Assembly: GCA_022710245.1 (NCBI GenBank)
Contig: JAKLHH010000618.1
Location: 1-5,382, forward strand
DNA: 5,382 nt
Direction: 5' to 3'
Source of the DNA: Myxococcota bacterium
Lineage (GTDB): Bacteria; Myxococcota; Polyangia; GCA-2747355; JAKLHH01
Within the stretch, counting starts at the first letter, position 1; the number at the start of each line of letters is the position of its first letter. The position numbers and the translations under genes were made by a program. The notes beneath the pieces are model-generated. The model was not told the origin of the DNA, ran no database searches, and saw only the letters and a program-made list of their open reading frames with translations. Shown here in pieces: positions 1 through 4,607 of this stretch.

Positions 1-1043
1 CGGGGGTCGTCACCACCCTCGTCGACAAGGAAGGGCGGCTCTTCACGGTGGGCGACGTGATGCAGGGGGAGCCCGAGCGGGCTCGCGGCGCCTACGAGAA
101 GGGCGTCCGGCTCGGCGAGACGTCGCTCTCGCATCGCGAGCTCTCCCGCGAGGGGCTCTTCATCCAGAGCGCCACCGCCTCCGCGGACGGTCGGCTCGGC
201 GGCGGGGCGGGGGTGAAGGCGGTGCGCGCCGGCCCCAGCGCATGGTCGGAGGCGGAGTGCCTCTTCGCGCAGCCGCTCGCGGAGCAGGTGCGCCGGGCCT
301 ACGCGGCCGAGGCGCTGCCGCTCGCCGAGCGGCCGGCGGGCAGCGACCTGCTCTTCGGGCGGGGCCGCGTCGCCGGGCTCGCCGAGGCCGGGCTGCTGCT
401 CGTCACCGAGGAGCCAGGCGGCGAGGGGCTCGCGCTCCGCTGCGTGCCCTCCTCCGATCATGCGCAGCTGAGGCTGCGGGAGGCGCTCGCGCTCCTCGGC
501 AGGACGGTCGGGCTCGAGCTCCTCTTCGTCGGCCGCCTGCGGGCCGAGCAGCCGCGCACGCTGGCGCTCCTCGCCGTCGGCGCGCCGCCGTCGCAGGCCG
601 AGCCGGAGGGGAAGGCGCCACGGCTCCTGCTGCCGCCCGCCTGGGGCGGCCGCTGCAACCTGGGCCTCGACTCCCTGCAGGCGAGCCACCTGCTGGGACC
701 GACCCGCAGCGATCGCGCCCTGCTCCGCCTGCCGGTGCCGCCCGATCCGCTGGCCGCGCTCCGGCGGCGACTGCTGCGCCTCTGCCTCGGTGGCCGCGCG
801 ACGCTGCCCGCCGAGGCAGGCGCTGCGATCGAGCGGGAGGCGCGCTGGCTGGCAGAGCGGATGCTGCCGACGGCGGCCGCGCTGCACCGCGGGCTCCTCG
901 CCGCGGCCCTGGCCTGTGAGCGCACGCTCGCGGGGGCGCGCCGCCAGGGCGAGCCCGAGCTCCTCGGGCAGGCGTTCCTCGCCGCGGGCCTCTACGAGCG
1001 CGCGGCCGCGCGCGAGCTGCAGGCGCGCGCCTGGCTCGCCTGA
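1..1043 (+). CDS. Unrecognised protein, 5'-truncated by window edge (346 residues visible)
   Basis: The reading frame is open from base 3 to the TGA at 1041-1043, with no stop before the left edge, so the gene almost certainly begins outside the window. The GTG at 48 is only the first start codon inside it and has no Shine-Dalgarno. The visible N-terminal part (VVTTLVDKEGRLFTVGDV, then LGETSLSHREL and IQSATASADGRLG) has conserved-looking glycines and charged turns typical of a folded domain. The C-terminal 130 residues are Ala/Leu/Arg-rich and probably helical (for example around LERTLAGARR-like segments and the final YERAAARELQARAWLA). There is no signal peptide, membrane segment or catalytic motif in the visible part. 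Third positions are almost all G or C, as in the neighbours, which supports real coding. I do not recognise the family and assign no function. A 111-bp gap separates it from the cold-shock gene. Confidence 0.8.
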   Translation, partial: GVVTTLVDKEGRLFTVGDVMQGEPERARGAYEKGVRLGETSLSHRELSREGLFIQSATASADGRLGGGAGVKAVRAGPSAWSEAECLFAQPLAEQVRRAYAAEALPLAERPAGSDLLFGRGRVAGLAEAGLLLVTEEPGGEGLALRCVPSSDHAQLRLREALALLGRTVGLELLFVGRLRAEQPRTLALLAVGAPPSQAEPEGKAPRLLLPPAWGGRCNLGLDSLQASHLLGPTRSDRALLRLPVPPDPLAALRRRLLRLCLGGRATLPAEAGAAIEREARWLAERMLPTAAALHRGLLAAALACERTLAGARRQGEPELLGQAFLAAGLYERAAARELQARAWLA

Positions 1044-1138
1044 GCCGCGAGCGCTCATCGCAGCTCAGGTGAACTGTGGGGGCGGGGACGCCATCGGCGG
1101 TCTCGTCGACTGTGCGCCTATCTTCGCGGGTCAGGGCG

Positions 1139-1147
1139 TGCTAGCGT
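1139..1147 (+). promoter_or_regulatory. Candidate extended -10 promoter for the cold-shock gene
   Basis: TG-C-TAGCGT reads as an extended -10 element (TGnTAnnnT), with the hexamer at 1142-1147. Seven bases separate it from the ATG at 1155, so transcription would start at or next to the start codon and give a leaderless mRNA. No good -35 is visible 16-18 bp upstream. An alternative -10, TATCTT, lies at 1119-1124 and would give a leader of about 24 nt. The rest of the 1044-1154 gap shows no terminator-like hairpin with a T run. Confidence 0.35.
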
Positions 1148-1154
1148 GCCTCCG

Positions 1155-1352
1155 ATGCCAACAGGAAAAATCAAGAAGCTGGTAGACCGGAGCTTTGGGT
1201 TCATCGAGGGAGAGCAGGGAGAGCTCTTCTTCCACTGTTCAGCTGTGAAGGGCACGACCTTCGAGGCCCTCCGCGTGGGGCAAGGGGTCGAGTACACGGT
1301 GGGCCGGGGGCCGAAGGGCCCGCGGGCGGAGTCCGTCAGCGTGATCGACTGA
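1155..1352 (+). CDS. Cold-shock-domain (CspA-like) nucleic-acid-binding protein, 65 aa
   Basis: A single cold-shock domain makes up the whole protein, a five-stranded OB-fold barrel that binds single-stranded RNA or DNA in the cytoplasm. The N-terminus MPTGKIKKL fits the family start. RNP1 is RSFGFI (residues 12-17), RNP2 is LFFHCS (24-29), and the C-terminal GQGVEYTVGRGPKGPRAESV matches the last strands. It is divergent: the RNP1 Lys-Gly is Arg-Ser, the family's usual VKWFN near residue 8 is IKKLV so the aromatic Trp is lost, and RNP2 has Cys where Phe is common. I chose the ATG at 1155 over the in-frame GTG at 1146 because it puts the domain start at the family position. Neither start has a clear Shine-Dalgarno. 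Length is normal for short Csp proteins. Its targets and any cold induction cannot be read from the sequence. Confidence 0.9.
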   Translation: MPTGKIKKLVDRSFGFIEGEQGELFFHCSAVKGTTFEALRVGQGVEYTVGRGPKGPRAESVSVID

Positions 1353-1468
1353 CGGCCGTATCTTCACGCAAAAGCCAGACGGGGCCTCGGGCACTCCAGC
1401 GGGAGCACTGCCGACGGTGAGCTCTGTCGAGAGCGGCCAGATCGAGGCGCCGCGGATGAGGAGCGGAG
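1353..1468 (+). other. 116-bp spacer with two short hairpins (leader or terminator region)
   Basis: Two imperfect or short stems are visible between the cold-shock gene and the next start. One pairs GGCA-CTCC (1390-1397) with GGAG-(cac)-TGCC (1402-1412). The other is a perfect 5-bp stem, GCTCT-gtcg-AGAGC (1421-1434). Neither is followed by a T run. TATCTT at 1359-1364 could be a -10 element and shares the decamer TATCTTCrCG with 1119-1128 upstream of the cold-shock gene. The region could be a weak terminator for the upstream gene, a structured leader for the downstream one, or neither. Confidence 0.3.
1459..1463 (+). promoter_or_regulatory. Ribosome binding site AGGAG for the 103-aa gene
   Basis: AGGAG lies 5 nt upstream of the ATG at 1469 and fixes that start. 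A second GGAG (1465-1468) touches the ATG and is too close to act. Confidence 0.65.
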
Positions 1469-1780
1469 ATGGTAACGAAGGCGCAGAAGGCGCAGAAGAA
1501 CAAGGCGCAGAAGGTCGCGCCGAGGCCGCCCAAGATAGAGGTGAAGGTGACGAGCGTGCTCGGCGAGCCGTCGATCGAGGAGCTCGAGGGCGGACGTCAG
1601 GTGGTGCTGTGGATGTCCGTCGAGGGGCACGGGAGGATCAGGGTGCAGAGCACGACCTTCGGCGTCTTTCGCGCCAGCGCGGCTGACCCCGCCGCGGGGT
1701 TCGCGGCAGAGGCCGGGGCGGGGGAGTACTGCGAGCAGCACGGGGAGGCGCTGCGCCAGCTCTACGCCAAGCTCGCCTGA
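1469..1780 (+). CDS. Unrecognised 103-aa protein with lysine-rich N-terminal tail
   Basis: The start is well supported: AGGAG at 1459-1463 lies 5 nt before the ATG. The first 22 residues form a basic low-complexity tail with Lys at 4, 7, 10, 12, 15 and 22, built from repeated KAQ units (AKAQKAQKNKAQK), then a Pro-rich hinge (APRPPK). The rest looks like a small compact domain: predicted beta strands KIEVKVTSV, RQVVLWMSV and GRIRVQSTTFGVF, then an acidic Ala/Gly loop and a final helix EYCEQHGEALRQLYAKL with one Cys (88) and one His (91). There is no signal peptide or membrane segment, so it is probably cytoplasmic. Such a tail could bind nucleic acid or another polyanion, but that is inference. 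Third-position G/C bias agrees with the neighbours and argues against the overlapping antisense frames. I do not recognise the family. Confidence 0.75.
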   Translation: MVTKAQKAQKNKAQKVAPRPPKIEVKVTSVLGEPSIEELEGGRQVVLWMSVEGHGRIRVQSTTFGVFRASAADPAAGFAAEAGAGEYCEQHGEALRQLYAKLA

Positions 1781-1815
1781 ATTGTCGCTCGGCGTGCGCG
1801 GCGTCGCCTCGCCCG

Positions 1816-1867
1816 AATTGCGGGTCCTCGCGGCCTCCGGCCGCTCCGGGATGAGACCGCCGCAATT
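1816..1867. terminator. Nested palindrome between convergent genes, likely bidirectional terminator
   Basis: The outer arms AATTGCGG (1816-1823) and CCGCAATT (1860-1867) are perfect inverted repeats. If the inner end is shifted, GGTC (1823-1826) can pair with GACC (1855-1858) and lengthen the stem with a 2-nt bulge. In the centre GCGGCC-tcc-GGCCGC (1830-1844) is a perfect 6-bp, 3-nt-loop hairpin. It lies in the 110-bp gap between a plus-strand stop (1780) and a minus-strand stop (1891), where a shared terminator is expected. Only short T or A runs flank it, so intrinsic termination would be weak. It could instead be one copy of a dispersed palindromic repeat. Confidence 0.55.
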
Positions 1868-1879
1868 TGCCCTCCTCAG

Positions 1880-1895
1880 TCTGATCCCGGTCAGA
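1880..1895. other. Small hairpin overlapping the stop of the minus-strand lipoprotein
   Basis: TCTGA (1880-1884) and TCAGA (1891-1895) form a 5-bp inverted repeat around TCCCGG, extendable by two pairs past a one-base bulge. It includes the stop codon at 1891-1893 of the minus-strand gene. It may add to 3'-end structure of that transcript. Confidence 0.25.
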
Positions 1896-2685
1896 ACTCC
1901 CCGACCCAGAGGTCGTCGAGGTACCAGCCCGCGTTCTGGACGACGGAGGAGGCATAGAAGTGGAAGGCGACGGTCACCGTCTTGCCCACGTAGCTGCCGA
2001 GGTCGACCTGCTTCTTCACCCAGGCGGCGGGCGCCGTGTAGCTGCTCTCGCAGTGCGAGGCCACCACGGTCCCGTTCGCCCGCACCTCGGCGTAGTCGTA
2101 CGGGGTGTAGACGTCGAGCCACTCCCAGTACTCGAGGCGGAGGTTCTTGTAGTCGGCCGGGACGCTGAGGTCGAGCTTGAGGATGCTCGCCTTCGTGGAC
2201 TCCGTGGCGGTCGCCGGGCAGGAGAACCCGGAGTTCCCCTTGCCGGTGTAGCAGTCGTTGAGCACCGTCCCCCAGCAGTGGGTGCCCGAGTGGCACGCGG
2301 TCGGCGGCGCGATGCCGCTGGTGCAGTCGATGCCCGCCTTGAACGCCAGCACGCCCCACTGCCAGTCGAGCGAGGCGACCAGTCCGCCGTTCGACGCCTC
2401 GAGGTCGCTCTTGAAGAGCGTGCGCGGCACCCACTTGGTGTCGGGCGGCGGCTTCACGTCGGGCGGCGGCTTCACGTCGCTGGCCCGGGTGTCGGTCACG
2501 CGAGTGTCGGCGAGGAAGTCGAGCGGGAGGTCGCCCGCGCCGTCGAGATCGCCAGGGCCGATCCCGTCGAGCCTCGAGTCACGCTTCCCCCGCAGGTCAC
2601 CGAGCGGCGCCTTGCCCTCGGCGCAGCCGGCGAGAGCACAGCAAACGGCGAGCGCCAGGGTTGGGAGGGAGCGCATCAGAGGCAT
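1891..2685 (-). CDS. Secreted lipoprotein with Asp/Pro linker and C-terminal MAM/choice-of-anchor-like beta-sandwich domain, 264 aa
   Basis: Residues 1-21 are a lipoprotein signal peptide: a short n-region with Arg5, a hydrophobic core (LPTLALAVCCALAG) and lipobox L18-A19-G20-C21. Cys21 is the predicted lipidated residue, so the mature protein should be anchored in the envelope. Residues 22-85 are a flexible Asp/Gly/Pro-rich linker including DVKPPP twice and TDTR. From about 88 to 264 comes one beta-rich domain containing GTHCWGT, LRLEYWEWLD, YDYAEVRANG and the ending NAGWYLDDLWVGEF. That ending is characteristic of MAM-like, choice-of-anchor or immune-inhibitor-A-type jelly-roll domains, which usually bind ligands rather than catalyse. 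Six Cys in the domain (121, 131, 137, 145, 156, 212) allow three disulfides. The partner is unknown and no catalytic motif is seen. The alternative start ATG at 2676 (Met4) keeps an intact signal peptide and is the better fit to the upstream promoter-like sequence; neither start has a Shine-Dalgarno. Confidence 0.85.
   Translation of the reverse strand: MPLMRSLPTLALAVCCALAGCAEGKAPLGDLRGKRDSRLDGIGPGDLDGAGDLPLDFLADTRVTDTRASDVKPPPDVKPPPDTKWVPRTLFKSDLEASNGGLVASLDWQWGVLAFKAGIDCTSGIAPPTACHSGTHCWGTVLNDCYTGKGNSGFSCPATATESTKASILKLDLSVPADYKNLRLEYWEWLDVYTPYDYAEVRANGTVVASHCESSYTAPAAWVKKQVDLGSYVGKTVTVAFHFYASSVVQNAGWYLDDLWVGEF
2440..2475 (-). repeat. 18-bp perfect tandem repeat (two copies) encoding DVKPPP-DVKPPP
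   Basis: The 18-bp unit GTCGGGCGGCGGCTTCAC occurs twice head to tail, with four further bases of a third copy. It is in frame and codes for the linker of the minus-strand lipoprotein. Identity at DNA level, not just protein level, suggests a recent slippage or duplication. Copy number probably varies between strains. Confidence 0.85.
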
Positions 2686-2713
2686 CTTCGAACGCGGCGA
2701 GCAGCGCTGTCAA
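2684..2713 (-). promoter_or_regulatory. Candidate promoter for the minus-strand lipoprotein
   Basis: On the minus strand a perfect -35 hexamer TTGACA occupies 2713-2708. Eighteen bases downstream is GAAGAT (2689-2684), a weak -10 (3 of 6). Seven more bases lead to the ATG at 2676, so an mRNA from here would be leaderless from Met4. The -35 match is the main support, because the -10 is poor. Confidence 0.35.
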
Positions 2714-2751
2714 ACGCGATCGGGGGGCGCCGGCGCATCGCGTCGCCGGCG
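2714..2751. promoter_or_regulatory. Interlocked inverted repeats in the divergent promoter region (possible operator)
   Basis: ACGCGAT (2714-2720) is inverted as ATCGCGT (2737-2743). CGCCGGCG, itself a palindrome, occurs at 2728-2735 and 2744-2751. The two symmetry centres lie 11 bp apart, about one helical turn, between the candidate -35 boxes of the two divergent genes. GC-rich DNA makes such repeats fairly often by chance, so a regulator site is only a suggestion. I see no other gene or RNA in this 115-bp region. Confidence 0.25.
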
Positions 2752-2753
2752 GT

Positions 2754-2783
2754 TTGGCGGAGAAGCGGTGCCCATGCTAGAAG
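2754..2783 (+). promoter_or_regulatory. Candidate promoter for the plus-strand lipoprotein
   Basis: TTGGCG (2754-2759), an 18-bp spacer and TAGAAG (2778-2783) preceded by TG at 2775-2776 make an extended -10 type promoter. The predicted start near 2790 would leave a leader of about 11 nt holding just the Shine-Dalgarno. Confidence 0.4.
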
Positions 2784-2790
2784 TCCGCCG

Positions 2791-2796
2791 AGGAGG
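2791..2796 (+). promoter_or_regulatory. Strong Shine-Dalgarno AGGAGG deciding the start at 2801
   Basis: AGGAGG lies 4 nt before the ATG at 2801. It selects that codon over the in-frame ATG at 2774 and over the long upstream open frame, neither of which has a ribosome binding site. Confidence 0.8.
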
Positions 2797-2800
2797 GCGC

Positions 2801-3721
2801 ATGCGCAGCAGAGCTCACTTCGCGCTCATCGCGGTCGCGCTGGTCGCTTGCAGCGGCGACGACGGACCGCCCGCCGATCTCGACTACCAGCTCGAGGGGC
2901 AGCACGCCGCGCGCGTGGCCGGCTTCGCCGCGGACACGCTCTCCTCGATGAAGGCGCTCTCCCAGGCCTTCATCGACGAGGACCCCACCGTCGACCCGGC
3001 GCGCTCGGCGGGCGAGAACGCCGACGCCATCGCCGCGCGCATCAAGGCCGCCACCGCCAGCACCTGCGCCGGCGCCACCGTCACCCATGACGCGGGCTCG
3101 CCCTCGGTCACGGTCACCTTCCCGTCGACGGGCTGCACGCTGAGCGGCGTCGCCGTGGCCGGCACGGTGGTGGTCAAGGTGGACGGCGGCGCGGGCACGC
3201 CGGTGCAGGTCACGCTGCAGCTGAAGGCCCTCTCGGTGGACGGCACCACCTTGAACGGCTACGTGATGGAGACGACCAGCGACGGGACCAGCTACAAGAG
3301 CAGCGTCATCGTCACCTCTGACGCCCTGCAGGTCTCCTACGACGGCGCCGCCACCCTCGACGCGGGCGCCAAGGGCGTCACGCTCAGCGGCGGCGGCAAG
3401 GTGAAGGAGCTCGACTCCTCGCAGGTCACGCAGGTCACGCTGAGCGCGGTGCACAAGACCTTTGGCGCCTGCTGGCTCGACGGCGGCAGCCTCACCCTGA
3501 CCAAGTCGAGCACACTCACAGCCGGCAACAAGACAAAGCCGGTCAGCATCACCAAGACCGTGTCCTTCGACGCCAAGACGCCGACCAGCGGGATGGCGAC
3601 GGTGACGGTGCTCTCGACGACCAAACCCTTCCCGCTCCCCTCGTACGGCTCCTGCCAGGCCGCCGCGCCGGCGGGGGACGCGGGGATCACTCCAAAGGAC
3701 GCGGGCCCCGGGCCGGGCTGA
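2801..3721 (+). CDS. Beta-strand-rich lipoprotein of unknown function, 306 aa
   Basis: The protein opens with a compact lipoprotein signal peptide (MRSRAHFALIAVALVAC, lipobox L14-V15-A16-C17). Ser18-Gly19 follow the Cys, then an acidic stretch (DDGPPADLD), so outer-membrane or surface retention is plausible. Residues 30-85 are probably helical. From about 88 to 275 the sequence is a ladder of short Thr/Val/Ser-rich strands broken by Gly/Asp turns (VTVTFPSTGCTLSG, VAGTVVVKVDGG, VTLQLKALSVDGTTLNG, LTLTKSSTLTAG), suggesting a beta-sheet-rich or solenoid-like fold. Cys89 and Cys112 could pair, as could Cys224 and Cys285. The tail (residues 291-306) has two DAG units and PGPG, a likely disordered end. 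The same C...GCTLSG strand style is familiar from uncharacterised myxobacterial lipoproteins, but no function is known to me. The long frame upstream of 2801 is antisense to the other lipoprotein and is not part of this gene. Confidence 0.85.
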   Translation: MRSRAHFALIAVALVACSGDDGPPADLDYQLEGQHAARVAGFAADTLSSMKALSQAFIDEDPTVDPARSAGENADAIAARIKAATASTCAGATVTHDAGSPSVTVTFPSTGCTLSGVAVAGTVVVKVDGGAGTPVQVTLQLKALSVDGTTLNGYVMETTSDGTSYKSSVIVTSDALQVSYDGAATLDAGAKGVTLSGGGKVKELDSSQVTQVTLSAVHKTFGACWLDGGSLTLTKSSTLTAGNKTKPVSITKTVSFDAKTPTSGMATVTVLSTTKPFPLPSYGSCQAAAPAGDAGITPKDAGPGPG

Positions 3722-3732
3722 GTCGACGAGCG

Positions 3733-3752
3733 GGCTGGGTACGGCTGGGTAC
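3733..3752 (+). repeat. 10-bp tandem repeat (GGCTGGGTAC x2) between convergent genes
   Basis: Two perfect copies of GGCTGGGTAC are followed by GGC of a third. They sit in the 54-bp gap between the plus-strand stop at 3721 and the minus-strand stop at 3776. AGTCG (3721-3725) and CGACT (3756-3760) flank them as a 5-bp inverted repeat, and CTCCTTGGAG (3759-3768) is a short palindrome. This may be a weak shared terminator, but there is no T run. Confidence 0.6.
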
Positions 3753-3775
3753 GGCCGACTCCTTGGAGATCCCGC

Positions 3776-4045
3776 TCAGCGACGCAGCTTGCCGTCGATG
3801 GGGAAGCGGAAGTGGGCAGCCACGCGCCAGCTGCTGAGCACGTCGGCCTCGGTGGTGTAGCCCGGCGCGGGGTAGTTGTGGATCACCAGCGGCCGGCCGC
3901 TCGCGGGGTCGCGCCCGTCGGAGACGATGCCGATGTGGTCCATCCGGCCCTTGCCCCTGAGGTACCAGACAACGATGTCGCCGGCCCGCCACTCGTCGTG
4001 GCGCCGCGAGCTGACGTCGCTGCTCAGGGGGCGGGGGGAGGCCAC
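3776..4045 (-). CDS. Short DUF1287-like protein, C-terminal half only (89 aa; possibly a gene remnant)
   Basis: Residues 19-82 match the second half of the DUF1287 family (E. coli YijF type, about 200 residues): EWRAGDIVVWYL, then DHIGIVSDGRD, GRPLVIHN, ADVLSSWRVAAHFRFP. That family is uncharacterised and resembles NlpC/P60-type cysteine peptidases. The visible His37 in DHIGIVSD corresponds to the likely catalytic His, but the N-terminal half with the conserved Cys is absent. In-frame upstream sequence meets TGA at 4088-4090, and the other two frames up to the neighbouring gene at 4160 show no DUF1287 sequence, so a simple frameshift does not restore it. The start is GTG with no Shine-Dalgarno, though TATCAT lies 6 nt before it. 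No signal peptide is present, unlike most family members. It may be a decayed fragment or a real minimal version. The third-position bias is still coding-like. Confidence 0.6.
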   Translation of the reverse strand: MASPRPLSSDVSSRRHDEWRAGDIVVWYLRGKGRMDHIGIVSDGRDPASGRPLVIHNYPAPGYTTEADVLSSWRVAAHFRFPIDGKLRR

Positions 4046-4159
4046 CTGGTGATGATATCGCAGACGGAGCCCCGTCGGGTCCGCCGCTCAGCGGCAGCGC
4101 TGCTCCGCGATCAGGCGCGTAGCCATGCGCCGCCGGCCCGGCGGGGGCGGCGCCGGAGC
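4046..4159 (-). other. 114-bp spacer with a candidate -10 box (TATCAT, 4052-4057)
   Basis: The hexamer TATCAT on the minus strand (4057-4052) matches TATAAT at five of six positions. It ends 6 nt before the GTG at 4045, which is canonical spacing for a transcript starting at that codon. No -35 is recognisable. The frame of the short DUF1287-like protein also holds ATG at 4126 followed by 11 codons and a TGA. I see no gene or RNA in the rest. Confidence 0.35.
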
Positions 4160-4591
4160 TCACGGCGAGTCGGCCCCGCCGAGGACCGCCACCTGGATGA
4201 AGAGCCGGCCCTCGCCGTCGCAGCGCGGACAGCGGTAGCCGCCGAGGACGAGCGGGGCGTCGGGCCAGGCGCGCTGCCGCGTGCCCGGGTCGTCGGCGTC
4301 GAGCTCGAGGCCGAGGCGGGCGCCGCAGCCGTGAGGGCAGTGATCGACGAGGAGGATCTGGGGCCTGGACGGGAGCGAGGAGGGCCCGCCGACCAGCCGC
4401 AGCGGCCGCGGGTCCGCGCCCCGCTCGAGGCCGAAGCCGAGCGCGACGCGGACCTCGCCGTCGCAGGCCTCGCAGCGGAAGCGGAAGGCGGGGCCCTCGG
4501 GGGCCGCCCAGGCGAGCTCGCGGTCGACGCGCAGGTCCACCTCCCAGATGAAGGCGGCCTCGCAGTGAGGGCAGGTGGCGGGGACCTCCAC
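4160..4591 (-). CDS. Double zinc-ribbon protein, 143 aa, directly downstream of a thiolase gene
   Basis: Eight cysteines fall in four knuckles: C7-PH-C10, C40-EA-C43, C85-PHG-C89 and C121-PR-C124. The spacing (30 and 32 residues within each pair) suggests two tandem zinc ribbons: the first from C7/C10 with C40/C43, the second from C85/C89 with C121/C124. The two halves look alike: CPHC or CPHGC, a strand pair rich in Leu/Val/Asp, then FRCEACDGEVRVAL versus YRCPRCDGEGRLFIQV. That points to internal duplication. The role is unknown; zinc ribbons of this sort can be structural or bind nucleic acid or protein. The start is GTG at 4591, the first start codon after an upstream in-frame stop. It lies 16 nt after the thiolase stop with no clear Shine-Dalgarno, so translational coupling and a shared transcript are likely. 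It is not an acyl-CoA enzyme by sequence, so a link to thiolase function is only positional. I do not recognise a named family. Confidence 0.75.
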   Translation of the reverse strand: MEVPATCPHCEAAFIWEVDLRVDRELAWAAPEGPAFRFRCEACDGEVRVALGFGLERGADPRPLRLVGGPSSLPSRPQILLVDHCPHGCGARLGLELDADDPGTRQRAWPDAPLVLGGYRCPRCDGEGRLFIQVAVLGGADSP

Positions 4592-4607
4592 GGCAGCGGC
4601 CGGCGAG

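Noticed and set aside
1364..2434. Long minus-strand open frame of 356 codons
   Set aside because: It is antisense to the 103-aa gene and overlaps the lipoprotein gene in another frame. Its product is Arg/Gly/His-rich with no domain, while both overlapped genes have signal peptide, RBS or domain support.
2258..2800. N-terminal extension of the plus-strand lipoprotein to 2258
   Set aside because: The extension is antisense to the other lipoprotein, would bury the signal peptide, and is contradicted by AGGAGG directly before the ATG at 2801.
1960..3090. Plus-strand open frame of 376 codons
   Set aside because: It runs antisense to the minus-strand lipoprotein and out of frame into the plus-strand lipoprotein. 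Composition is Arg/Gly/His-rich, the usual artefact in GC-rich DNA.
3687..4163. Minus-strand open frame of 158 codons that could supply an N-terminus to the DUF1287-like protein
   Set aside because: It is in a different frame and its Pro/Ala/Gly/Arg-rich product shows no DUF1287 N-terminal features such as the conserved Cys segment, so it does not support a frameshifted full-length gene.
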